Below, in pieces: positions 1-6,120 of a stretch of 6,656 bases of DNA. Both the position numbers and the translations under genes were made by a program. The DNA comes from Actinomycetota bacterium (lineage in GTDB: Bacteria; Actinomycetota; UBA4738): contig JACDEY010000059.1 in NCBI GenBank assembly GCA_013816105.1, forward strand, positions 1 through 6,656, in the 5' to 3' direction. Every line of letters begins with the position of its first letter. Position 1 is the stretch's first letter. Below the pieces are notes generated by a model. It had not been told where the DNA came from. It searched no databases and saw only the letters and a program-made list of their open reading frames with translations.

Positions 1-514
1 CCACTTCACGGCGAAACGCCTCCAGCCGCTCCTCTCCGATCCGTCCTTCCAGGAAGGCACGCGCGTAGATCCCGGGTGCGCCGTGTCCCTGGATGTACAC
101 GTGGTCGCCGCCGCCCGGTGCGTTCTTGCCGCGGAAGAAGTGGTTGAACCCGACCTCGTAGAGGGAGGCCGACGACGCGTACGTGGAGATGTGCCCGCCG
201 ATGCCCTCGAAGTGCTTGTTGGCGCGCGAGACCATCACGGCGGCGTTCCACCTGATGAGGCGGCGGATGCGACGCTCCATCTCCTCGTCGCCGGGGAAGT
301 AGGGCTCCTCCTCCGGAGAGATCGTGTTGATGTAGTGGGTCGACACCATGGACGGAAGCCCGATGTTTCGCGACCGGGCGTGCCGAAGGATGCGGCGAAG
401 CAGGTATCCGGCTCGCACGGGGGACGTGGCGATTACATCGTCCAGCGCCGCGATCCATTCCTCGGTCTCGTCCGGATCGATGTCTGGGAGCTGATCCTTG
501 AAGACGTCGAACAC
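1..514 (-). CDS. aceE: Pyruvate dehydrogenase E1, homodimeric type (N-terminal 171 residues; 3' end outside window)
   Basis: This is the start of the thiamine-diphosphate-dependent E1 that decarboxylates pyruvate and reductively acetylates the lipoyl group of E2. Only 171 of the family's roughly 900 residues are in the window. Seen in the frame: [12 protein letters not shown] at 9-20, HYINTI at 60-65, [14 protein letters not shown] at 82-95, [10 protein letters not shown] at 106-115, NHFFRGKN at 124-131, [18 protein letters not shown] at 141-158. These match the E. coli and mycobacterial AceE N-termini. His108 and His144 fall where E. coli AceE has its active-site histidines 106 and 142. The start is GTG at 514; a GGGAGG six bases upstream decides it, and no ATG is available before Met56. 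The protein then begins eight residues before LPDIDP, as in E. coli. The mycobacterial protein has a longer leader. The gene is divergent from the kelch gene and is not part of the lpd-lipB unit. The frame is open to the window edge. Confidence 0.96.
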   Translation of the reverse strand, partial: MFDVFKDQLPDIDPDETEEWIAALDDVIATSPVRAGYLLRRILRHARSRNIGLPSMVSTHYINTISPEEEPYFPGDEEMERRIRRLIRWNAAVMVSRANKHFEGIGGHISTYASSASLYEVGFNHFFRGKNAPGGGDHVYIQGHGAPGIYARAFLEGRIGEERLEAFRREV

Positions 515-614
515 CGCAGGCCTCCCACCGTCGTGCGATCCTCCACAGTACGACCTGGGAGCCCCTAGCGGTGCCTTCCGTCGCCCCCCGGCCCTGTACT
601 ACGCTCTGGGGCCG
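515..614. promoter_or_regulatory. Divergent intergenic region between aceE and the kelch gene
   Basis: About 100 bp separates the two start codons, so it should hold the promoters of both genes. On the minus strand TACTGT (plus positions 545-550) fits the TANNNT -10 pattern and would give a short leader before aceE. I see no convincing -35 box for it. On the plus strand TACGCT at 600-605 also fits TANNNT but sits only nine bases before the kelch ATG, so that transcript would be nearly leaderless. Both boxes are weak guesses. I see no clear operator palindrome. Confidence 0.35.
521..526 (-). promoter_or_regulatory. Ribosome binding site of aceE
   Basis: On the minus strand this reads GGGAGG, followed by a six-base spacer (CCTGCG) and the GTG at 514. 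It is a near-ideal Shine-Dalgarno match and the main reason for choosing that GTG as the aceE start. Confidence 0.75.
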
Positions 615-1655
615 ATGTCCCGGGGAACGCACGCCGTAGCGTCCGCCGCTCGCCTGAGGAGGTTGCCCATCGTGGTCCTGTTGGCCGCCGGGGCTCTGTT
701 CACGGCACCTGCCGAGGCCCGGGCCGGTCACGTTCCTGCCGGCGGCCAACCCTTCGCGACCTGGGTCGAGATCCTGCCGGCGGCCTCACCGCCCGACCGA
801 GCCGCCGCCGGCATCGCGTACGACGCCGCTCGGGAGGAGGTCGTCCTCTTCGGTGGAACCCACGGGCGACCGCCCCAGCTCGGGGACACCTGGACCTTCG
901 ATGGAGGCTCCTGGAAGGAGGAGGCTCCTCTTCGGTCGCCGCCGTACCGGAGCGGCCCGGCAATGGCCTATGACGCCGCGAGGCGGCGCGTGGTGGTCTT
1001 CGGGGGCGTGAACGCCCACCTGGGCTACCTCAACGACACATGGAGCTGGGACGGGAGGACCTGGACGAAGAAGCGCCCGCCGACGTCCCCGACCCCGCGA
1101 TTCGGAGCCCGGATGGTCTACGACCCCGGGTCCGAGCTGGTCCTGCTCTTCGGCGGCAACCTCGGCGAACAAACCCTGGATGACACGTGGGCGTGGGACG
1201 GAACCACCTGGACCCTGCTTCACCCGGCCACTTCGCCTCCGGCCAGATCGCAGTTCGGGATGGCCTACGATCGGTTGAACGAGGAGATCGTGCTGTTCGG
1301 GGGCACTCCAACGCCTGGCGGTCAACTCGGCGACACCTGGACATGGAGCGGATCGAACTGGCACGATGAGGATCCCGCCTGGGCGCCGTCCCCGCGGAAC
1401 GGGCCCGGCATGGCCTTCGATCCGGATCTGGGAACGGTCATCCTCTTCGGCGGCGGAAACGACGAATCCTTCGACCTCCGCGACACCTGGAAGTGGGACG
1501 GCGAGACGTGGAGGCAGCTGGACACCGGGCGGTCTCCGCCCCCCAGGAGCCACGCCGCGATGACGTCCCGCGGCGAGGGCCGACCGCTCATCTTTGGGGG
1601 AGTCCGGCTCCTGTTCGACTACCGCGGCGACACCTGGGCCTTCCTGTCCCGCTGA
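615..1655 (+). CDS. Secreted kelch-repeat beta-propeller protein, function unknown
   Basis: A 346-residue protein with six regular repeats of about 50 residues. Each has a hydrophobic strand ending in FGG (residues 79-81, 129-131, 179-181, 228-230, 278-280, 327-329) and then a DTW (91-93, 141-143, 190-192, 240-242, 290-292, 339-341). Most DTW motifs continue as W-x-W-D-G-x-x-W. This is the kelch / galactose-oxidase-like propeller pattern, and six copies predict a six-bladed propeller. The N-terminus is a signal peptide: Arg-rich start, hydrophobic stretch PIVVLLAAGALFTA at 18-31, and signal peptidase I sites after AEA35 or ARA37. No lipobox, later membrane segment or sorting signal is seen, so it is probably secreted. 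ATG 615 was chosen because an upstream in-frame ATG at 498 would bury the signal peptide and overlap aceE; GGGG just upstream is a weak ribosome site. No catalytic residues or partner can be named. Divergent from aceE, convergent with lipB. Confidence 0.9.
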   Translation: MSRGTHAVASAARLRRLPIVVLLAAGALFTAPAEARAGHVPAGGQPFATWVEILPAASPPDRAAAGIAYDAAREEVVLFGGTHGRPPQLGDTWTFDGGSWKEEAPLRSPPYRSGPAMAYDAARRRVVVFGGVNAHLGYLNDTWSWDGRTWTKKRPPTSPTPRFGARMVYDPGSELVLLFGGNLGEQTLDDTWAWDGTTWTLLHPATSPPARSQFGMAYDRLNEEIVLFGGTPTPGGQLGDTWTWSGSNWHDEDPAWAPSPRNGPGMAFDPDLGTVILFGGGNDESFDLRDTWKWDGETWRQLDTGRSPPPRSHAAMTSRGEGRPLIFGGVRLLFDYRGDTWAFLSR

Positions 1656-1662
1656 GCTGAGC

Positions 1663-1683
1663 GGCTCTCAGACGGACTGAGCC
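1663..1683. terminator. Weak hairpin between the convergent kelch and lipB stops
   Basis: GGCT-ct-CAG pairs with CTGAGCC across the loop ACGGA: seven pairs with a two-base bulge. It lies just after the kelch stop and overlaps the end of lipB. There is no T-run on either side and an alternative pairing with the upstream CTGAG exists, so its role as a bidirectional terminator is only a suggestion. Confidence 0.2.
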
Positions 1684-2348
1684 TGCAGCGGCGCGCGTTC
1701 GGCGAGGAGCCGGAGGCCGAACACCTCCTCGAAGCACCCGGCGACCAGCGGCGCCATCTCTTCCACCGTCACCTCTCGTCGCGCCAGATCGCTCAGCGTC
1801 ACCACCCCCCGGTCGGAAAGGCCGCACGGCACGATCGCGTCGAACCAGGCCAGATCCGTGGTGCAGTTCAGCGCGAAGCCGTGAAGGGTCACCCTGGCGT
1901 GCGCGAGCTTCACCCCGATCGCGCAGACCTTTCGGTCTCCCGCCCAGACCCCCGTCCGCTCGGGGTCGCGATGAACCCGCACGCCGATGGTGCGGGACGC
2001 CCGGATCACGACCTCCTCGAGCTTCCGGAGATAGGCGATCACGTCCGGCGCGAGCCCGAGATCCAGGATGGGATATCCGACCAACTGGCCCGGGCCGTGA
2101 TATGTCACGCTTCCGCCTCGGTCCACGAAGTGCAGCTCGGCCCCGGACGCGCGAATCTCGTCCTCGGTTGACACGAGATGGGACGGGTCGGAGCGGCGGC
2201 CGGCCGTGTAGACGGGCGGATGCTGCAGGAGTAGCAGCGTGTCGGGAGCGTGCCCCGCGGCCAGATCACTCGCGACGCGATGCATCCATTCGTAGGCGGG
2301 CCCGTACGGCACCGGTGCCTCGGGGACGATGAGCCGGCCGGTCCGCAT
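1668..2348 (-). CDS. lipB: Octanoyl-[acyl-carrier-protein]:protein N-octanoyltransferase LipB
   Basis: This cytoplasmic enzyme moves octanoate from acyl carrier protein to the lipoyl-domain lysine of E2-type proteins. LipA then inserts the two sulfur atoms. The 226 residues match the family length. The signature RGGSVTYHGPGQ is at 77-88, GDRKVC at 137-142 holds the probable catalytic Lys140, LHGFALNC is at 155-162, and IVPCGLSD at 172-179 holds the probable acyl-accepting Cys175 (compare Lys142/Cys176 of the M. tuberculosis enzyme). The start is uncertain: ATG 2348 gives an N-terminus (MRTGRLIV) aligned with known LipB and a 19-bp gap after the E2 stop, while an in-frame GTG at 2384 would add 12 residues and overlap E2 by 17 bp. 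Neither has a visible Shine-Dalgarno, so translation is probably coupled to E2. As last gene of the unit it would help lipoylate the E2 encoded just upstream. No lipA follows; the next gene is convergent. Confidence 0.96.
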   Translation of the reverse strand: MRTGRLIVPEAPVPYGPAYEWMHRVASDLAAGHAPDTLLLLQHPPVYTAGRRSDPSHLVSTEDEIRASGAELHFVDRGGSVTYHGPGQLVGYPILDLGLAPDVIAYLRKLEEVVIRASRTIGVRVHRDPERTGVWAGDRKVCAIGVKLAHARVTLHGFALNCTTDLAWFDAIVPCGLSDRGVVTLSDLARREVTVEEMAPLVAGCFEEVFGLRLLAERAPLQAQSV

Positions 2349-2367
2349 CAGGGCCGGTGTGAGGGGG

Positions 2368-3864
2368 TCACGAGCCCGCGGCACCGCGGGCGGCGACGCC
2401 GACCTCGGGGCCGAAGTCCCATGTCTCCAGGTTCACCTTCAGCCGAGCAAGGAACTTCGCGGCCGTGGCCCCGTCGATGATCCGGTGGTCCCAGGACATG
2501 GACAGGTAGACCATGTGACGGATCGCGATCGCGTCGTCGATCACGACCGGACGCTTCTCGACCGAATCGAAGGCCAGGATGGCGCACTGCGGTTGGTTGA
2601 TGATCGGGACGCTGATTATCGAGCCGAAAGGCCCGGGATTCGTGATCGTGAAGGTGCCGCCATGCACGTCGTCGGGGCTGAGCTTCTTGGAGCGAGCCCG
2701 CGTGGCCACGTCGTTGATGGCTCGGGAGAGGCCGACGATGTTCATGGCGTCGGCTCCCTTTACGACGGGAACGATCAGGCCGTCGTCCAGGGCGACGGCG
2801 ATCCCCAGGTTCACGTAGCGCTTGACGATCAACTGGTCATCGCGCAGCTCGGAGTTCACGTCGGGAAAGGCCAGCAGCGCTTCGCAGACGGATCGCGCGA
2901 CGAACGGCATGTAGGTAAGCCCGACGCCCTCACGAGCCCTGAAGTCGTCCTTGGCCGCCTGCCGCGTTCGCACGACGTTCTCCATGTCCACCTCGACGAG
3001 GTTCCAGGCCCGGGCCGAGGTCTGGATCGACTGGACCATGTGCTTCGCTATGGCCTGGCGCATTCGGGTGAGGGGGATCGCCTCCTCGCGACCGCCGCCG
3101 GAGGCGGTCATCGCCGGCTGTGGCTGCGGGGTGGTAACCGGCTGAGGCTGTGGCACCAGAGCCGGTTGAGGCTGTGGCCCGGGAGCCGCTTGAGGCTCGG
3201 CGTCTTCAGAGGGGGTAGAGCGGGTCTGCAGGTATCCCTGCACGTCTTTCTTCGTGATCCTTCCGCCGGTTCCAGTGCCCTGCACCTGCGAGAGATCGAT
3301 CTGGTGCTCGTCGGCCAGCCGGCGCACGAGCGGGGAGAGGATGCCGCTGCGCGGGCCGCCGCCGGCGGGAGCCCCCTCCTGTCGAGGAGCACTCTCCTGC
3401 TTGCGAGCACCATCCTGGTCGGGAGCCCGGTCCTGCTCGGGAGCGGCCGCGGCCTGATGCGGTGCCGACTGAGCGTCCACGTCGCCGGAGGCTTCCGCCT
3501 CAGAGGGCTCCTTGGGTTCCTCTCCGGCGCCCTCGGGGGCTACCTCCTCCGACTGCGGTGCCGCCCGCTCTTCGGGTGAAGCCGACGCCTTCCCGTCCCC
3601 GGCGGCGGCCGCCTCCTGCCCGTCGCCACCTGCGTCGATGAGCGCGAGCTCGGTGCCGACGTTGACGGTCTCGCCCTCCTGCACCTTGATCTCCACGAGC
3701 TTGCCGGCAAGAGGCGAGGGGACCTCCGTGTCGACCTTGTCCGTGGAGATCTCGAAGAGCGGCTCGTCCCGCTCGACCGTGTCCCCCTCCTTCTTCAGCC
3801 ACCGCGTGATCGTGCCCTCGACGACCGTCTCGCCGAGTTGGGGCATCGTTATGGGACTCGCCAC
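2368..3864 (-). CDS. Dihydrolipoyllysine acyltransferase (E2) of a 2-oxoacid dehydrogenase complex
   Basis: The E2 core enzyme accepts the acyl group from E1 on a swinging lipoyl arm and passes it to CoA. It has 498 residues. A single lipoyl domain spans about 1-78, with the lipoylated Lys43 in EISTDKVDTEV. An Ala/Pro/Gln/Glu-rich linker follows at about 83-170, then the peripheral-subunit-binding domain at about 172-213 (SPLVRRLADEHQIDLSQV, GTGTGGRITKKDV), a second linker with PQPQP repeats at about 214-257, and the catalytic domain at about 258-485. The catalytic motif DHRIIDG (459-465) carries His460, and GGTFTITNPGPFG is at 402-414. The start is GTG 3864, preceded by GGGAGG. The IINQPQCAIL and KRPVVIDD stretch resembles B. 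subtilis BkdB, and the E2-lipB linkage recalls actinobacterial dlaT/aceF loci. The acyl substrate cannot be fixed from sequence. The E1 beta stop is 24 bp upstream. Confidence 0.95.
   Translation of the reverse strand: MASPITMPQLGETVVEGTITRWLKKEGDTVERDEPLFEISTDKVDTEVPSPLAGKLVEIKVQEGETVNVGTELALIDAGGDGQEAAAAGDGKASASPEERAAPQSEEVAPEGAGEEPKEPSEAEASGDVDAQSAPHQAAAAPEQDRAPDQDGARKQESAPRQEGAPAGGGPRSGILSPLVRRLADEHQIDLSQVQGTGTGGRITKKDVQGYLQTRSTPSEDAEPQAAPGPQPQPALVPQPQPVTTPQPQPAMTASGGGREEAIPLTRMRQAIAKHMVQSIQTSARAWNLVEVDMENVVRTRQAAKDDFRAREGVGLTYMPFVARSVCEALLAFPDVNSELRDDQLIVKRYVNLGIAVALDDGLIVPVVKGADAMNIVGLSRAINDVATRARSKKLSPDDVHGGTFTITNPGPFGSIISVPIINQPQCAILAFDSVEKRPVVIDDAIAIRHMVYLSMSWDHRIIDGATAAKFLARLKVNLETWDFGPEVGVAARGAAGS
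3116..3187 (-). repeat. Three 24-bp tandem units coding the PQPQP linker of E2
   Basis: Units at 3116-3139, 3140-3163 and 3164-3187 share a GGCTGAGGCTGTGG-like core, and a decayed fourth unit begins at 3188. They code the octapeptides PQPQPALV, PQPQPVTT and PQPQPAMT, which form a stiff Pro/Gln linker between the subunit-binding and catalytic domains. Confidence 0.8.
3368..3457 (-). repeat. Five 18-bp tandem units coding a hexapeptide repeat in the first E2 linker
   Basis: Units start at 3368, 3386, 3404, 3422 and 3440. They begin GGAGC or CGAGC, and the first four keep a central TCCTG. On the minus strand they code the diverging hexapeptides APEQDR, APDQDG, ARKQES and APRQEG (E2 residues about 141-164), followed by APAGGG. 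This lies in the linker between the lipoyl and subunit-binding domains. Confidence 0.75.
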
Positions 3865-3871
3865 GTCAGGA

Positions 3872-3877
3872 CCTCCC
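3872..3877 (-). promoter_or_regulatory. Ribosome binding site of the E2 gene
   Basis: The minus strand reads GGGAGG, then a seven-base spacer to the GTG at 3864. It lies in the short gap after the E1 beta stop and fixes the GTG as the E2 start, so E2 seems to be initiated independently and strongly within the operon. Confidence 0.75.
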
Positions 3878-3888
3878 TGTGTCGACGT

Positions 3889-5007
3889 TCACCACTTCGA
3901 GAGCTTATCCACGGCATCCACTATGTCTTCCACCTGAGGAAGGTACGCGTCTTCGAGGGGCGGGCTGAACGGGACCGGCACGTTCGGCGGGGCCAGCCGG
4001 ACTACCGGTGCGTCCAGGAGGTCGAAGCCGTCCTCCGCGAGAACGGCCGAGACCTCGGCTCCCACGCCGAAGGCACGGTGGCTCTCGTAGAGGACCACCG
4101 CACGGCCGGTTTTCTCGACGGTTCGAAGGATGGCCGCGGTGTCCAGGGGCCAGATAGTCCGCAGGTCGAGCACCTCGACGGAGATGCCCGAGTCCTCGAG
4201 GTCGGAGGCGGCCTCCAAAGCCTTGTGGACCATGGCTCCGTAGGAGATCACCGACACGTCGACCCCCTCCCGCTTCACGTCAGCCCGGCCGATCGGGACG
4301 GTGAAGTCCGGGTCGTCCGGAACGGTCTCCCTGATCCTGCGGTAGATCCACTTGTGCTCGAAGAAGACCACCGGGTTGTCGTCCCGGACGGCTGCCTTCA
4401 GGAGTCCCTTCGCATCGGTGGGAAACGCGGGGACGACGACCTTCAGGCCGGGCGTGTGTGCGAACCAAGGTTCCGGGTTCTGAGAGTGAAACGACGAGGC
4501 GCGCACGCCGCCGCCGGACGGCCCTCGAACCACCAGGGGGACCCTCTCTCCCACCCGGTAGTGGTGCTTGCCGGCCACGTTGACGAGCTCGTCGAATCCG
4601 TTCGCGATGAAGTCCGCGTACTGGAGCTCGGCGATCGGCCGCATGCCCGCCAGGGCCGCACCGATCGCCGTTCCGATGATGGTCTCCTCGCAGATCGGGG
4701 TGTCCATGACCCGTTCGGGACCGAACCTGTCGAGAAACCCCTCGGTGACCTTGAACGCGCCTCCGTAGACGCCGATGTCCTGGCCCATCAGAAAGACGGA
4801 GTCGTCCCGCTCCATCTCCTCCCACATCGCCTCAGCGATCGCGACGAGGAACGTGGCCTCGCCCTCCGCCGAACGCTTTCCTCGTGGCTCGGCGCCGTGC
4901 CCCGCGGCCCCGGCCTCGTCCTTCGCCGCCTCCTCCGGGGACGCCTGGGGGACCTCTGGAGACCGCTCGGCTCCCCGCTCCACGGACGTGTCCCCTTCCG
5001 TCGTCAT
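3889..5007 (-). CDS. 2-oxoacid dehydrogenase E1 component, beta subunit
   Basis: The beta subunit pairs with the product of the preceding gene to form the heterotetrameric thiamine-diphosphate E1. Its fold supplies the glutamate that activates the cofactor. Seen in the 372 residues: MGQDIGVYGGAFKVTEG at 74-90, FGPERVMDTPICEETIIG at 95-112 with the probable activating Glu107, GMRPIAELQYADFI at 121-134, GPSGGGVRASSFHSQNPE at 162-179, WFAHTPGLKVVVP at 181-193, NPVVFFEHKWIYR at 211-223, and the C-terminal domain VLDLRTIWPLD at 279-289. Start ATG 5007 overlaps the E1 alpha stop in ATGA. The conserved core begins near residue 51, so the first 50 residues are an extra acidic, Ala/Gly/Glu-rich leader. 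The usual length is about 325-340. The only other leader start is GTG at codon 9; the next Met, at 61, would cut into the fold. Close in pattern to B. subtilis BkdAB. Confidence 0.95.
   Translation of the reverse strand: MTTEGDTSVERGAERSPEVPQASPEEAAKDEAGAAGHGAEPRGKRSAEGEATFLVAIAEAMWEEMERDDSVFLMGQDIGVYGGAFKVTEGFLDRFGPERVMDTPICEETIIGTAIGAALAGMRPIAELQYADFIANGFDELVNVAGKHHYRVGERVPLVVRGPSGGGVRASSFHSQNPEPWFAHTPGLKVVVPAFPTDAKGLLKAAVRDDNPVVFFEHKWIYRRIRETVPDDPDFTVPIGRADVKREGVDVSVISYGAMVHKALEAASDLEDSGISVEVLDLRTIWPLDTAAILRTVEKTGRAVVLYESHRAFGVGAEVSAVLAEDGFDLLDAPVVRLAPPNVPVPFSPPLEDAYLPQVEDIVDAVDKLSKW
5004..5007 (-). promoter_or_regulatory. ATGA stop-start overlap coupling E1 alpha and E1 beta
   Basis: The TGA of E1 alpha (5006-5004) shares bases with the ATG of E1 beta (5007-5005). 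The nearest purine-rich stretch (GAGGGGA) is about 14 bases upstream, too far for a good ribosome site. Termination-reinitiation is therefore likely and would keep the two subunits of one enzyme equimolar. Confidence 0.75.
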
Positions 5008-6089
5008 TCGGTTCGGCCGTCCCCTCGGGGATCGGAATCCCAGTAGCCATCCTCCGTCCAGAGCCCTCTGGTCACGTCCTCTCCCGAGGGAAGGGGCGAC
5101 CTCTGCGCGAAGTCGTGCGCCTCGTCGAACTCCTTCTTCACCCGCTCGTCGAGGGCGCCTGCGTCCGCCTCGCTCACGGCACCTTCGGACATGAGGAGGT
5201 CCTGGAGGCGTTTCACGGGGTCGCGGTTGCCCATGTAATCGTCGAGCATCTCTCGCGGCACGTACCTGGCGGGATCGTGTCCCGCGTGGCCCTTCCATCT
5301 AAGCGAGACGCTCTCGATCAACGAGGGCCCCTCACCGGATCGGGCGCGCTCGACCGCGTCGCCGACGGCCTCGTAGACCTCCAGGACATCGGTCCCGTCC
5401 ACACGGATGCCGGGCATCCCATACGCCTCCGCCCGGACGGCCACGGAGGGCACGGAGAACTCCAGTCGATTCGGCGTCGAGTACGCCCATTGGTTGTTGT
5501 TCACGATCCAGACCGCGGGGAGCCGATGGATGGAGGACAGGTTGAGCGACTCGTGCCAGCGGCCGTTCGAGGTCGCCCCCTCACCACACATGGCCACTGC
5601 TACCCGCTCCTCGCCCCTGCGCTTGAACGCGAGAGCCCATCCGCACGCGACCGGGTAGGAGTCCGGAAGCATCGATACCACGGCGAACGTCCCGGCAGCC
5701 GCGAAGGATCCCACGTGGCTGTTTCCGTCTCGCCCGCGCGTGTAGCCGTCGACGCGCCCCCAGAACTGCGCCATGACCCGCTTCAACTCCAAGCCCTTCG
5801 TGAGCTGCACGCTCAGGTCCCGGTGGGTGCCGAGAAACACATCCTCCCTTCGCAGGGCGAAGCCCGTCCCCACGTGCGTTCCCTCCTGCCCCCGGCCGGA
5901 GTAGATCGCGCCGGGTAACCTGCCCTGGCGGTAGAGCATCTCCATCCGCTCGTCGAAGTACCGGCACAGCTTCAGGTAGTACAGAAGCCGGTGAAGGTCC
6001 TCCTCCTTGAGTCCCAGACGGTCGAAGCGTGCGCTGGCCGACGTTCGGACCGGCTCCCCCCAGATGTCTCTCGCCTTCCCGTTGCTCAC
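5004..6089 (-). CDS. 2-oxoacid dehydrogenase E1 component, alpha subunit
   Basis: The alpha subunit binds thiamine diphosphate and Mg2+ and decarboxylates the 2-oxoacid together with E1 beta. Seen in the 361 residues: GRGQEGTHVGTGFALRRED at 65-83, THRDLSVQLTKG at 88-99, the cofactor motif GEGATSNGRWHESLN at 169-183 running to NNNQWA at 197-202, YGMPGIRVDGTDVLEVYEAV at 223-242, ARSGEGPSLIE at 249-259, and the active-site loop KGHAGHDPARY at 266-276. GEG in place of the usual GDG also occurs in B. subtilis BkdAA, whose YGMPG and ARRGEGPTLIE stretches are similar as well. The loop after His268 lacks the HSS-DDD pattern of branched-chain enzymes and is closer to pyruvate dehydrogenase GHS-DP. The substrate is therefore open between branched-chain 2-oxoacids and pyruvate. 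The start is GTG 6089, 31 bp after the lpd stop, with only poor ribosome-site matches. Its end overlaps E1 beta by four bases. Confidence 0.95.
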   Translation of the reverse strand: MSNGKARDIWGEPVRTSASARFDRLGLKEEDLHRLLYYLKLCRYFDERMEMLYRQGRLPGAIYSGRGQEGTHVGTGFALRREDVFLGTHRDLSVQLTKGLELKRVMAQFWGRVDGYTRGRDGNSHVGSFAAAGTFAVVSMLPDSYPVACGWALAFKRRGEERVAVAMCGEGATSNGRWHESLNLSSIHRLPAVWIVNNNQWAYSTPNRLEFSVPSVAVRAEAYGMPGIRVDGTDVLEVYEAVGDAVERARSGEGPSLIESVSLRWKGHAGHDPARYVPREMLDDYMGNRDPVKRLQDLLMSEGAVSEADAGALDERVKKEFDEAHDFAQRSPLPSGEDVTRGLWTEDGYWDSDPRGDGRTE

Positions 6090-6120
6090 CGCGGCCCGGT
6101 CCGTTCCCGATCCCCCGGCC

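Noticed and set aside
169..183. Nothing structural here at DNA level; considered the GEG in E1 alpha residues 169-171 as a broken cofactor motif
   Set aside because: These numbers are protein residues of the E1 alpha gene. GEG also occurs in working branched-chain E1 alpha enzymes, and the rest of the motif to NNN is intact.
498..614. Upstream in-frame ATG giving a 385-residue kelch protein
   Set aside because: It would overlap the aceE coding start, place the clear signal peptide 39 residues inside the protein, and use a stretch with no similarity to the repeats.
6..749. Long minus-strand open frame over the aceE start
   Set aside because: It is a shifted shadow of aceE: Arg/Pro/Gly-rich translation with no domain pattern, while the neighbouring frame gives a clear AceE.
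2356..2372. GTGACCCCCTCAC hairpin between E2 stop and lipB ATG
   Set aside because: A four-base stem in GC-rich DNA is expected by chance and has no T-run, so it is not called as an attenuator or terminator.
2329..3579. 416-codon plus-strand open frame antisense to E2
   Set aside because: Its composition is that of a reverse-complemented GC-rich gene, and the opposite strand encodes an intact E2 with all domains.
3838..5046. 402-codon plus-strand open frame antisense to E1 beta, and a similar one at 4884-5918
   Set aside because: Both mirror real genes on the minus strand, show no recognisable motif and no ribosome site.
5008..5298. Upstream extension of the E1 beta frame into E1 alpha
   Set aside because: The stretch is coding for E1 alpha in another frame and its translation in the E1 beta frame is Arg-rich noise; ATGA at 5007 is the natural start.
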